From: Agrostemma githago
Lineage: Eukaryota; Streptophyta; Magnoliopsida; Caryophyllales; Caryophyllaceae
DNA length: 64,000 nucleotides
Direction: 5' to 3'
Assembly: GCA_958450325.1 (NCBI GenBank)
Contig: OY288243.1
Coordinates: 47,570,878 to 47,634,877 of the forward strand
The translations under genes and the position numbers were made by a program. Position 1 is the first letter of the stretch. Each line of letters starts with the position of its first letter. A model generated the notes under the pieces. The model was not told where the DNA came from. It did no database searches and saw only the letters and a list, made by a program, of their open reading frames with translations. Shown piece by piece: positions 34,454 through 46,735 of this stretch.

Positions 34454-35964
34454 GGTGAGCAACACGGAAATGAGACCCTTGATTTGCGCGTGCTTGCGGT
34501 TATTGATTTTGGGACTTAGGTGGTTTAGACACTTGGTGTGTTCGGCGAGACGCCTAATAGACTCGGATCTCTAGAACGAGATGATTTGACACGAATCTCG
34601 AGGTGAGATTTAGAGAGGAATCTTGAGATGAGATGACCCAAAATGTAAGACCTCGAACGGAGGTGACCTTAGTAACTAGCACAGAAAATTAATCACACGG
34701 TTGTACGACGTAGGATATTGTTCTTGATCTCGGCTCGAAATCAAAGAGTTTTGATGTTTTCAAAAAATGGATGAGGTTTTGCAGTGGGAGTTTTGGAAAT
34801 CGACATTACGATGGTTAAGTGACATCGTTTGTGGCATGTCGGAAAATGTTGCTACACGGGTGTCAAGAGTTCATGATTTTAAAAATTGACGATAGAAAAG
34901 GTGTGAATTGTGATTTTGCAAAAATACGGTTGTACAAGAACCGGTTTTGAAGATATGTGAAAATCGTGGGGTCACGTTGTTATCGAGACTTCTATTAGTT
35001 AGGAGTTAGTTATTTGCGGTGTAAAGGGTGTTTATGAGAAAACATGGTGTCCGTGGCGGTGCTTTGAAAGTGTAGTCAAATTCTTGTTACGGGATTTGGG
35101 CGGTGATAGTGGTGCTTTGAAAAAGTTTTAAAATGAATGAGGATGTGACCGCGTTTGACGCTTCTGTCCCATTGATTGGGATTTTGGCAATAGTGACGGT
35201 ATGTGTAAAAGTGTTTCGTGGGTGTACCCGTGTTAGATACCTTGAATTCATCGATTGAAATTTCGGTGTGTGTAAAAAGTGTTTTGCAAACAAAAATGTA
35301 ACCGTATTTGATGTCTTTATCCCATTGGTTGGAATTTAGGCGATAGTAACGGTAAGTTTTTTTTAAAACGGTGAGCTTTGTTTTGGCCAGCATGATGGCG
35401 CTAAAGTGTTTTTTGAAAATAGTGAGTTTAATTCTGGCCGGCAGTAACGGCGCTAAAAGTGGTTTTGAAAAAAGATGTCTATTCGAAAACGGAGTTTGGG
35501 TGTAGTTGAATATGTTGTCGTGGTTGAATCCGGATTTTAGTGTTTTATTTGGGGTTGTCACAACACGCTACACATAACTAGGAAGGTATACACTCATGCA
35601 GGATGCAGACGCGGGTAGGCTAGGGTAGGCTACCGTCCACGAAGTGTCATTGCTTTGGCGGCGATGTGTCACCGGGGGAGGTGAGCGTTGCCCCGTTCTG
35701 CTTAGATCTGATCGCTTAGCATATTCACGGAATGTGTGACTACTTTGGACAACTAGAACGTCAATCGAGGGTCTCACCGTGGGTCCGGTCCGAGAACCTT
35801 ACCGCGAGAAGGTCGATTGATCCTAAAATCGGTTAGGGTGGGCTTTTTAGGGCCAAAACATGTAGTGACCACAAAAAGGAACTAGGAAATGGGCTTCACC
35901 GACCTTGTTCGAGTTACACCACCACTGGAAACTTGTTTCCAAATCCCTAGGGGAGTCTCCAAAG
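34454..35964 (-). other. Tat B 5' leader
   Basis: On the minus strand this is the region between the LTR end (35965) and gag. It aligns with 38598-40300 of Tat C, including repeated CCAAAATTCCAATC.ATGGAATCAAGG-type units (about 35150-35450), also present three or four times in C. The primer-site equivalent next to the LTR is diverged (TTGGAGACTCCCCTAGGGA on the minus strand). No gene is recognisable. Confidence 0.7.
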
Positions 35965-37975
35965 TGTGGACGCTACCTGCACGCACACGCGCGGGGACCA
36001 GTCGTGGCGGCCACCCACATGGCTCGTCGTGGACGCTCGTTACATTCGAGCCAATCCGATCTCGCGTTCGGGGCAAAGTGTCGGACCTCGATTTGGTTGA
36101 CGATTTCAATTGTACTAGATAGATGTAGGGGCATCTATGTTTCCATTGAATCAATCGAGACGTGGTTGTAAATGTTTAAAGGTCGATATGTTTGGTCTGA
36201 CGACCTTTTTAGTGAACCGAATTCGTTGCCGATTTGTGAAGTCGCCACCAAATAATTTTGGGATGCTCGAAAACCGTTCAAGTCAACTTTAATCCTTAGC
36301 CGACTCAAAGCTGAGTGACATGGGGACCTAAAGATAAAGACTTGTACCCTTAAGCATTCCATGTCTAGAATGACTCTCATTGCCAATGGTTTCGACCATC
36401 CGGAAAACGTACATTCTGAGTAAAGGATGAGGGTACGTATTGAGAAGCCAACGTCCGATAGACGTCAACACCCAATCCTCCCCGCACGTAGCGGCCTCTA
36501 CTAATTAATCGATGGGTTAATAACCTCGTTCCTTAATTGTGGCGGAAATGCGATAACATCCGTTGTTTTAACCCTATGCCTTTGCTACGTCAGTTGTTTT
36601 AGGACAAGTAGGTTTTTTTCGTCGAAGTAATTGCTTTTACATTCTTTGCATGCGATTTTACGTGACAGGCAGACCATGAAAAGATGCAAGTAGGAGAGTA
36701 CAGAGTACTAGATAGTATTCATATTAGCAAATCAGTTTTAACGTGATAATATGGATATTAGTCATTCTCGTGGTATACCTTACCTAGTATTCTGCTTAAG
36801 GTGCGTCGAAACATCTGTGAGGGGTGAACATCGGGATTAATATGGAACCCAATCACCGCTTGTTCAGTTTTAGCTTGTTTACGTTTTGAATTTCGTGTTA
36901 GGTGATTTAGCATGCGATTATGAAGGCAATAAATCATACGAAAGCTCTAAATGCGAAATGTAAGTAAATCACATTACATGAGAAGTTGCACCCTCAGAGT
37001 GTACAATAAACGAGACACGATGCGTAGACGATCGAAAATGGATCTCACGACTACTCGGGTTTTGTTAAGGTGTTTTAGTGCTTATGGTTGAAGTTGGGGA
37101 CGTTACGTATGTTTACGACGCGTCATGGATTTAGTATCCACATGAGTCGGACTTGACGTTATCCTAGTGCATAATTAAAAGTACGGTATGTAAAGTTGTG
37201 TTTAGATGACAACCTAGTGACGATACGACTTCTACAGGCGGATCCTCCTATCTTCCTGCGACAAATCTGGCAGAGCTTTGCTATGGTGGGTTGAGTCGAC
37301 TAGTCAACATGGGTGCCCTTTTTCGTTCTTATCGAGTCAATAACTCGGAGAACTACGAAGATTAGTGTTGATTCGTGGGGTACGAATTGAAGAGAAAATG
37401 ATCGAGTGGATCGTGCCTAATGTCGGAGTTCGACGATAAAGAAGAGCTGTGGAGCTCATAGAGAAGAGAGGGAGAATTCGAAATTGAATTGTGTGTCGAT
37501 TATGAGCGAAGAGGGGGGGTATTTATAGTTTTTCTCGTAGTTCAAATCGATATTTCAGGCGCCTGACGTCGTGCGATCCAGAGTTGAGGCGCCTGAGGTT
37601 AGGCGATGGATTTTTTAGGCGCCAGAGATGAGGCGACTGGGATTTCGAAGATCTGATTTGAAAACTTTCCAAAGCGGAGATTATACGTGATCTTTGTGTT
37701 TCTTGGATGCTAAGGTTTCCGGCCCTTGACCTAGCGCGTGCGCTGTTAGGCCTCGAGTGCGCGCCTCGAGGCTCGACTCGGCCTGTGGCGCTGATTCAGG
37801 TTTGACTTTGCGTGTTTCGGAACCGATTTGGAGCCTCGGTGTCGGAATTGACTCTAATTAGTGTCGACGTGACCGTAATGACACAACTAAGACCTTCTTA
37901 ATGTTAAATTAATTTTCTGAGTAATTATTTGATCCGTTCTATAGAAAAACCATCTAAAACATCGTAAAATCTTCT
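35965..37975 (-). repeat. Tat B 5' LTR, missing about the first 90 bp
   Basis: On the minus strand it runs from a point equivalent to about 23040 of the Tat A LTR to the end GTCCACA at 35965. It stops abruptly near 37970-37979, where a plus-strand Tat LTR begins at an internal position. A GGGGGTATTTATAG TATA region (minus) lies near 37515. Confidence 0.82.
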
Positions 37976-37978
37976 ACA

Positions 37979-38597
37979 ACTTGTCCTTAAATCAACCGAC
38001 TAGCTAAGATACTAGGCTTAAAACAATAGTTGTTACCGCATTTTCACCACATTAGAACGAAGTTATCCACCCACCGATTGATTAGTAGGGGCCGTTATGT
38101 GCGAGCGGGATTGGGTGTTGACGTCTACTCGACATTGACTTCCCAATACGTACCCTCACCCCTTACTTAGAATCTACGGTTTCCGGATATCCGAAACCAT
38201 TGGCAATGAGAGTCATTCTAGACATGGAATGCTTAAGGGTACAAGTCTTTATCTTTAAATCCTCATGTCACTCACCTTTGAGCCGACCAAGGATTAAAGT
38301 TGACTTAAACGGTTTCCAAGCAACCCATAATTGTTCGGTGCCAACTCCACAAATCGGCAACAAATTCGGTTCACTTAAACGGTCGCCAGACCAAATGATC
38401 CGACGTTTAAACATTTACAACCACATCTCGATCGATTCCAACGGAAACATAGATGCGCTCGAATATCTATCTAGTACAATATAAATCGTCAACCAAATCA
38501 ACTTCTGACACATCGCCTCGAACGCGGGATCGGACCGGCCCAACGAGAAGACGGGCCGTGTGGGTGGCCGCCGCGGTAGAGGGTGGCATCGTCCACA
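37979..38597 (+). repeat. Tat C 5' LTR, 3' quarter only
   Basis: It starts within the LTR at ACTTGTCCTTAAATCAACC and ends GTCCACA right before the primer site. It aligns with 49008-49384 of its own 3' LTR and with about 24450-25112 of A. Confidence 0.82.
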
Positions 38598-38600
38598 GTT

Positions 38601-38618
38601 TGGCGACTCCGCTGGGGA
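38601..38618 (+). other. Tat C primer-binding site (Arg-tRNA type, as in Ogre/Tat)
   Basis: TGGCGACTCCGCTGGGGA follows the LTR end by three bases. Ogre/Tat elements are known for an Arg-tRNA primer; I assign the tRNA from memory of that pattern. Confidence 0.75.
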
Positions 38619-40301
38619 GATAGAAACAAATTTCCAGTGGTTATGTAACTCGAACGAGGTCGGGGAAGCGCATTTCCAAGTTCTTTTGTAGTCACTACAG
38701 GTTTTTCGGCCTAAAAAGCCCACCCTATAACCGATTTATGACCAACCAATCTTCTTATGGTAAGGTTCTCGGACCGGACCCGTGAGGAGACCCTCGATTG
38801 ATGTTCCGGTCGTCTAAGGTATTCAAGCACTCCGTGAATATGCCAAATGATAAGCTCCGAGTGGAACAGGAACAACGCACATCCTCACTCAGGGTGACAC
38901 GTCCCGGCCGAAGCGAGGAGTTTTCACGGGCAGTAGCCTACCCCAGCCTACCCGTGTCTGCATCTTGCATGTGTGTATGCTTGATTAGTTATGTATAGCG
39001 TGTTATGACAACCCGAATAAGACATTAAACCCCGAATTAAACCATGAAAACATATTCAACTACACCAAACTCCGTTTTCGAAAAGTCTGTTTCAAAAAAC
39101 TGTTTTAGCACCGTCACACCAGTCATGTCATTTCCAAAATCAACAATTTTTGAATCCATTTTAGCATCTTTACTCTAATCAAATTTACATTTGCGATTTT
39201 CAAAATCCATTTTTAGCGCCATCACTATGGCCAAATTCACACCCACAATTTTCGCACAGTTATGCTGGCCAAATCAAAACTCTCCATTTCAAAACATTCT
39301 AATTCTGTTACTATCGCCAAAATTCCAATCGATGGAATCAAGGTGCTTAACACGGTTACATTTTTTCATCCACAAAGCATTTTTTTTACATAATACCGTT
39401 ATTATCGCCAAAATTCCAATCAATGGAATCAAGGTGTTTAACACATTTTTATTTTCCATTTTCAAAACATTTTTACGTAATACCGCTGCTATCCCCAAAA
39501 TTTCAATCACTGGAATCAAGGAATCTAACGCGGTTACAGTCTTTATTTTTTAAAACCATTTTTAAACACCGCTATTATCACTTAAATTCCAATAATGAGA
39601 ATCTAGCTACACAACGCGGTTCAACTTACATTTTAAGCGCCGTTATGGCCATCACGTTTTCTTGAAAATACCTTCTACATCGTGAACATCAAACTTCTAA
39701 CTAATAGAAGTCTCGATAACAACGCAACCCCAACGATTTTCACATCTTTTCACAAAATCGGTTTTCCTACACCATCATTTTACAAAATTGCAATTTCACT
39801 TCGTTACTATCGTCAATTTTTCAACTTATGAACTCTTGGCACCCACATGGTAACACTTCTCAACATATCAAAACGGTATTACTTAATCATCGTAATGTCA
39901 ATTTCAAAACTCTCACTTTCGAAAACTCACTTTTCAAAATCCTCCATCCATTTTCAAAAACATCAAAATTCTTTGATTGTGAGCCGGGAACGAGATTAAC
40001 TTCATGCGTCGTACAACCGTGTGCTTAACTGTCTTTGTTAATTGCTAAAATCACCTTCGTCCGAGGTTTTATATTTCGGGTCATCTCATCACAAGAGTCC
40101 TCTCTAAATATTTTCCCGAGATTTGTGTCAAATCATATCGCTTTAGAGATTCGAGTCCGTTAGGCGTCTCGTCGAATACACCAAATTCTGTGTCGCTCGC
40201 CTACGAGCATTCCTCGAGCCACGTACTCTCGAGTTGCTTTTACGTCGTCCGGTGGGTCCGTTCTCATCTTTGGTCATGTTTCACTAGATCCATCATTCAA
40301 C
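38619..40301 (+). other. Tat C 5' leader with repeated AT-rich units
   Basis: The leader is homologous to that of Tat B. Between 39300 and 39600 a unit with CCAAAATTCCAATC.ATGGAATCAAGG recurs about four times at 85-100 bp spacing, with ACCGCTATTATC-like links. No protein-coding signature. Confidence 0.7.
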
Positions 40302-40980
40302 ATGTCTTCAAGCAGCAGCAACGGTGACAACGATCAAATCAATTCCATATTAGGCCTCGTCCGAAAACTCTAAGCCACCATGATACAGATACTAGTCACA
40401 CACGACAATATCCTGCAACATCTTAGTAGGTTGGAGGGAACATCCAACAAGGCCGGTAACACCTCGGTAAAGTGTTGTCCTCAGGAAACATGAATCTCCA
40501 CTAGTCTCCTATAGCGCTTCCTACTCCCGACGTCCCCGAGAAAAATAAAAGGCTCAAGCCAGACTGATTCGTCCTGACCCATGAAGGGCATCCTTTCAGA
40601 AGCCTCACAAATTTAAGGATGTTATAGTCGAAGCACTCAGAATTGCCAATGACGATTGGCAGATATCACCCCTGAGCCCCACCTCGGACCCGCCTGTCGA
40701 GGCACGAAATGTAAGTTGTGACCCCAAGGATTATTGCTTGAACCATAAAGGCAAGGGACATGACACGGAAGATTGCTACTGCCTAAAGCACGATATCCAA
40801 GACTTGATAGATGTCGGGACATTTCCTCCCATGAAGCCACACACCATGTGCATCACTCTCGAGGACTCCAATGGAAAGGTCACTACGTCCATGGTAGTCA
40901 CCACCAGTGAGCACTCAAAAGCAAGGTTGGGTGGTACTATCAAAGTATTCTTCCCAGGGGGTAGTTTGGATGTCTGAGGA
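40302..40980 (+). pseudogene. gag: Tat C gag fragment
   Basis: A likely start ATG lies at 40302 (MSSSSSNGDNDQ), at the place equivalent to the gag start of B. Frames are broken: the first part stops after a few dozen codons and central gag is missing. The zinc knuckle YCLNHKGKGHDTEDC (CX2HX4HX4C, about 40733-40780) is followed by CLKHDIQDLIDVGTFPP. After a stop at about 40978 come 300 bp without a readable domain. Confidence 0.78.
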
Positions 40981-41280
40981 ACATGAATCTGATCTGAGTT
41001 AGAGTCTAGTTCGTCATTGGGTCAAGACATAGTATTACGATAACTACTAGTTTCTATTTTTACAATCGAGTCAGAGGTCTAGGGGCCTGTCCCTACCTCC
41101 TATAGTCTTATCTAAGCGTCCTATATTACCGACAGTCATTAATAAAAGAACGAATTTTCTTTTATGCCTTGACAAATGCTTGATTTAATATATATACTTC
41201 TCGCTTATGACTCGTTACCATGCCATTTATTGATAACAATCAAGTAACCCTTACGCTTAAGCATAAGGACATCAACCAAT

Positions 41281-42417
41281 AGTCCACTTTCCCTTTACCT
41301 CACCATAACTGAAACCGCAATGGGAGCCATGCTGGCACAAACCATAGACAAAGAAGGGAGGGCAATTTACTACATCAGTAAAAAGTTTCTCGAATACGAA
41401 ACAAAATACACCCCTCTAGAGAGAACATGTCTCGCTTTGGTATGGTCAACTAAGAAGTTACGACACTACATGCTTAGCCACATTATACACGTATACTCTA
41501 AAATGGACCCTATCAAGCACATCTTCAAAAAACCCGTCCTCAACGGATAACTAGCTAGATGGACCCTAATGCTCCCATAATTCAATCTAACCTATACACC
41601 CTTTAAGGTCATCAAAGGAAAGGTCGTAGCCGACTTCTTAGCAGAAAACCCAATAAAGGAAACACATTCAACTGACACATGGTCCTTTCCTGACGAGGAC
41701 ATTCTTTTTGCCGACGATGAGTCGTGGGACCTATACTTTGATGGCACCTTGAGCATGAGGGGTTACAGCGTAGAAATCCTCTTAATATCTCCACAAGGTG
41801 ATCGTACACCCATATCCGTGAAACTAGATTTTCCAGTAACCAACAATGCGACCGAATATGAGGCTTGTCTAATAGGATTACGAGTCGCGGTAACACTAGG
41901 GATTAGAAGCCTTAGGGTCCACAGAGACTCATCCTTGGTAGTTAACCAAGACACCGGTATTTGGAAGGTTTACAGTGAAAGCCTAGCTCCATATCAAACT
42001 AAAATCGAAACAATCTCCCAAGAGTTCACAGAAATCGACTTTGTACACATCCCGCGTGAGGGAAACTAATTTGCGGACGCTTTGTCCAAACTAGCCTCAC
42101 TAATAAACATGCATGATAACCTCTTCTCCATGCCCATATGTGTGGAAAGAAGTGAACAACTGGATTACATCCACAACATTGAAGCCAATGACACCTCTGA
42201 ATAGCCCTGGTACAAAACAATCCTAGATTTCAAAACCGATGGATCATACCTCCCAATACAAATGCCAAAAGCAAACAAGCCCTATGAATGCTCGCCACCC
42301 ATTACGTCCTAAGTCAAGGACTATTATACAAACGAACCCCGCAAGGAGTGCTCCTTAGGTGCGTGAACAAAACTGAATCCTAATAAGTCATGGAAGAAGT
42401 ACATGACGGGGAAAGTC
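41281..42417 (+). pseudogene. pol: Tat C pol fragment: two RNase H domains
   Basis: It opens within the first RNase H (MGAMLAQTIDKEGRAIYYISKKFLEYE), passes the tether, and has the Tat-type second RNase H from LYFDGTLSMRG through NNATEYEACLIGL to FADALSKLASL. Stops occur at 41548-41550, near 41578, at 42067-42069 and near 42202, with a frameshift near 42262. The start of integrase (GVLLRCVNKT-like sequence) is then joined directly to antisense gene sequence at about 42418. RT is absent. Confidence 0.86.
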
Positions 42418-44870
42418 TACCCTAAACAGTGTTAGGGGAAAGTCTTGTGGCGGAACAACGTCAGCCGGATCAGCCAGCTGAAACATAAGGCAAGGAAAAA
42501 AAACCATTTCAAATACAACAAACCCAAACCCAAAAGCAAACAACAAACAAACGGCAACCAAAAGACTTACAATGATACGGTGGCAGGCCAGCCGCTGGCA
42601 GACATGGGACACGTACGAGGCATTAGGCACCAGCAATACCTCACCCCCTTTGCCGTCCCTATCCTCATGAGTCTCAACCGTAGTAGGAGGCCTGTACATG
42701 GTCTGGGGAGGGTCAACTGGGACCCAAAACTCATCATAGAGGCACTAACACGCTAGCCTCTCCCCTAGATACCAAACCGGGCAAAACAATGCAGGAGGAT
42801 CATCCTCCGGTAGCTCCTCGGCCTCAGCTCCGCCGCCACGTACTCAGGTAGACCCTCGTAGTTAGCCCAAGGACGGGCCACAAACTACAAAACAAACACA
42901 CTACATTCCAAAACTCCTAACCTTGGGGCTACCTAGAAAAAAATGAATAGAAACTTACATCCTCGAGGCATAGTTGGTTCACCAGCGCGTTCTTCGTCGA
43001 ATGGCTCGTAGTAGACTTCGTCTAAGCCAGTCTCCACTCGATCTCAGCCGGAACCTGGTTGGACAGATCGGCACCGTCTTGGGTGCCAAACATGGGAAGC
43101 AGGAGTAAATTCAAGCCTGCAAAACCCGGGACACCCGTCAATAAACAAAGCAAAACCAACAGAAATCCAAACCAAGTACAAATAAGGCAACTTATCTCCA
43201 ACACCATACCTAGACCCACGATGGGTATACCTGACTCTGAGGCCACCCTTTGCAGCCTCACCATAGCTTGCAGACAGCGGGTCATCTTCGTGAAACCCGT
43301 TTTGTCGGCCAGTCAAAATGTCCTAACTGACTTAAGTCAGCCAAGAACGGCAAAATCCTAGTATTATACCTCTCGCCCTTATCCGAGAAGTGGGTCAAAC
43401 CCAAAAAGTACAATAACCACAGACGGGCGTCTTGCACCGCCGTGTTGGGCGCCCGACCCTCCAAAACCGCTATTCTCTCAAAATAGTCGATAATATACGA
43501 GCTAGCCAAGGCATGGGGTGACTCATAAGTAGTAAGCTCCAAACAATCCCCGATCCAACCCTTCACCTCAACGCTGTCTAGCCTAGGTCCCTCCGGAGCC
43601 CACCTAATCACCTCCCTACCCTAGGGTAATCCCGTGATCACCCCAAAATCCTCCAAAATCATCCTGACCTCTCGAAAAGATATATGAAATGTCGAGGTCG
43701 TGTCATGAAAGAGATCCACCATCGCCCTAATCACCATCAGGTTACTCTTAGTATGGCAACCGACCATCTGAGCCCAATGCTCAACTACGGGACCTAAAGT
43801 CGTCCCCCTAATCAATTCCTTAGCCTTAGGGCTCAACTTTTACGAGTACACCTCAAGGCACGTCGTGTACCCTGATAATGTCCTCATAGAGCCTGGGGGC
43901 TGGAAAATAGCAATACAAGAATATAAGCAAGCCTTGCAAGCACAAACCAACATCAAAATCAATCAAAAGAATACTCACCTTTTCGTTAATAGTACGGCTC
44001 GATACGTGCAAGTTTGGACGGAATAGTAATTGCCGCCCGTTCCAATTTCTAGCCCAAGTTGGATCCATGTAAGCTACCTCCTCGGCCTTGTCTACCAGCT
44101 TAGACACACGCCGCCTCCTCTAAACCGTCACTGGCAAAACCCGCCTCTTAATTCGGTCAGTCTCCCTCATTTATCGCCTCGGGTTCTGACCTAGGCGAAG
44201 GAACGCTTGGCCGCTTCTTACGAGCCATCCTAGAGGTCAAGGAACTCAACCCAGGAGCCTCACTGGTAGCACCAACCAATGGGGCCTCATTGGGACTTCT
44301 CGTATTATATCCAGCTGCAAAACAAAGCAAAACAGACATCCCAAGGCAGGTCAAAATAGGTTCAAAATTTAAAACCGAGCTATCCAAGTTCTAAAAAGCA
44401 CCCTAAGAAGCATTTTTCATCCCGATCATGATAAAAGTGGTTTCGGGAAATCTGGCATCGTTACGGTCTCATTTGGTCCGTCGTAAGCCTCATCGTCTCA
44501 CACAAAACGACTTAGAGTGCATTTCGCGTCATGAAAATCGACATACAAGTTACTCGTAACCTCCTAAGTAAGAAACTAACAAGTTTACGGGAATCAAGTA
44601 CGGGAACGATCAGGGAATCTGTCCCTAAACCCTAGCATTTCAAATTTTGGCCATGGGAGGCCATTAAAGGACCTTCAAGCTCTTAATTCAGGCAAATAAC
44701 TACCCCTACAAGTTCTATGATAATCAAATTTGAAAATGGAACAAAGAGCAAGCATCAAAACATAGCAAAACCGAAACACACAAATCGATTTCTAGGGTTT
44801 AAGCAAATTCATACTAAACAAGTTCAAATCGACAATGGGTGAGTAAAGAGCACTTACTTGGGGTCGACAT
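42418..44870 (-). pseudogene. Antisense gene 1 in Tat C, 3' end deleted
   Basis: Exons by eye are 44870-44858 (13 nt, ATG), 44314-43979, 43899-43196, 43116-42959, about 42880-42560, and a partial exon from about 42480 to the deletion at 42418. Exon 3 holds FHISFREVRMILEDFGVITG and LWLLYFLGLTHFSDKG, homologous to copy A. The 13-nt start exon and its GTAAGT donor are kept; the donor after exon 3 is AT instead of GT. Stops and frameshifts occur in exons 2, 3 and 5. The coiled-coil exon is gone. Several codons that are stops in A read Trp here, so the copies decayed separately. Confidence 0.78.
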
Positions 44871-45530
44871 TATCAAGTTGAGCAAGAAATCAAGCTTGAA
44901 ATCGATTAACAATGGCGAGAAAGCGAAAGGAAGGTGAAAGGAGAGTCGCGTTTGATTTTGGGACGAAATAGCCAAACGCTCCTCACTTCGCGTTCTTATA
45001 ACGGGTCGATAAAATAAAACTTCGTCCGCATCATCCCAGGCGCCTGAGATTTAGGGCGCTGGAGATGAGGCTTTTGAATATTGGGTCGCTTGAAAGAGCG
45101 CGTCTGACCTCTTCAGCTCAAGACAAAATCGGGTTAATTCAGACACAGTTCTCAGTACCCGAAAGACATACACCCATCTACTAGCAAAAGAAACAATAGC
45201 TAACCACGTTAACCTCCCTGACGAAGTAACCAACTATCTTATCCTCCCCAGCGGAATGTCCCATAAGCCAGCATAGCCCGTTACGCAACCCAAATAAAAA
45301 AAATTCCCAGCAATACCCATCAGCTCAAGCCACTCTTTGATACCAAACTCAAATGGTAAACCCTTCAACAAATCTGCAAAAAATAAATCAACTACCCCAA
45401 CAAATCTTCAATCCAAATAGCCGAGCTATATCCCCAGCGGAAAAAATAGTGAACCCAAAATCCAAAGTTCAAGATACAAAAACAAGCAAAAACAAAAGCA
45501 CGAAGCAAAAAGCAATACGAATGAAATTAC
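44871..45530. other. Upstream region of antisense gene 1 in Tat C
   Basis: The first 130 bp resemble the region just upstream of the start codon in A (5' UTR side). Nothing else is recognised. Confidence 0.45.
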
Positions 45531-45990
45531 GCACTCGCCAAGAGCTTATGCGACGATCGGAGGAAGGATCAAAATACAAGTACAATCATGCACTCGCCAA
45601 GAGTTTACGCAACGATCCAAGGAAGGATCAAAGTACAAATACAATTACCAAGAGCTTATGCAACCAATTATCAAAAAAGTAAAGACCAGAAATAGACAAG
45701 GAATCTATTTCAAAGAATACAATTAGCCCAGGAATAGACAGAATCTATTCCAAAGAGTACAATCATACAAAGACCAGAAGTAGATAAGGAATATATTCCA
45801 AGGAATACGATCATGCAAAGTCTAGAAATAGATGAAATCTATTCCAACGAATACAATTATGCAAAGTCCAGGAATAGATGAGATCTATTCCAAAGAATAC
45901 AATTCCAAAGAATACAATCATGCGAAGGTCAAAGATAGATGAGATCTATCTCGAAGATACAATTACAAAGACCAGAGACAAACTCAAGCA
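45531..45990 (+). repeat. Tandem arrays before the Tat C 3' LTR
   Basis: First come two to three units of about 66 bp containing GCACTCGCCAAGAGCTTATGC, then about six units of 50-58 bp with AATAGATGAGATCTATTCC, AAAGAATACAAT and CATGCAAAG. The units are unrelated to the 47-50 bp array at the same position in A. Confidence 0.82.
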
Positions 45991-46629
45991 TGAGGTCTAT
46001 TCAGAAGATTAGGGCACTAATCAATTACAATAGCACTTCAAACCTAACTCAAGATAAGCAGATCCAGATCAACTTCAACAAGCAACCGTAGGGGAGGAGG
46101 TCAGGTATGATTTCTAAACTTTTGCTGGCGAGCCTTAGTAAGTAGTCTAATGGACTTAAAACGACCTGAGCGGATAATCAACATGTTGTAATCCTCGATT
46201 GACCTGGGCGCCTATACTTTGACTTTTGCCTTGTCCAAACCTCAGTCAAAGAGGGGGCTTCTTTAGACACCCAGATTTGGACCTAGTGGCTACAGTAGCA
46301 TCCGACAAACACCCAAAGATGATTGGACTGCAACACGACACGATTTTATGATGTTTTAGATGATTTTTCTATAGAATTGATCAAATAATTACTCGGAGAA
46401 ATTAATCCAACATCAAGACGGTCTTAGTCGTGTCATTACGGTCGTGTCAACACTAAGGCCCTGTTCTTTTCGGCTGAAACAGAGCTGAGCTGATAAGAGT
46501 TGAGCTGGTCTGATAGGAGCTGAGCTGGACTGATAGAAGCTGAGCTGAATTAAAAGAAGTTGAAACTAATAACTACTTGCATAAATTATCTAATAATATT
46601 TAAAAAAATGAAAAAAAAATATAAAAAAT

Positions 46630-46639
46630 TATAACACTA

Positions 46640-46672
<33 letters not shown>

Positions 46673-46677
46673 CTATA

Positions 46678-46708
<31 letters not shown>

Positions 46709-46735
46709 TTAATTAATAATAATAGTAATGATAAT
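46630..46735. repeat. ATA/AAT microsatellite
   Basis: Runs of AAT units are interrupted by a few single changes, inside the MITE. Confidence 0.9.

Larger units (their letters stand above)
25113..37975 (-). mobile_element. Tat/Ogre-lineage element B, deletion derivative, split by solo LTRs and Tat A
   Basis: Read on the minus strand it comprises an LTR (37975-35965), leader (35964-34454), gag N-terminal part (30439-30001), gag zinc-knuckle part (26487-26124) and then directly antisense gene 2, which reads on the plus strand (25113-26100). RT, RNase H and integrase are missing, so B is an internally deleted copy. Two solo LTRs interrupt it, and removing each one with a copy of its duplication restores co-linearity with Tat C or the gag frame. 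Its remaining left part is beyond the Tat A insertion, outside the window. Confidence 0.82.

Noticed and set aside
35076..35561. Basic protein in the Tat B leader (and its counterpart at 39191-39553)
   Set aside because: The frames come from repeated AT-rich leader units and are not conserved as protein between B and C.
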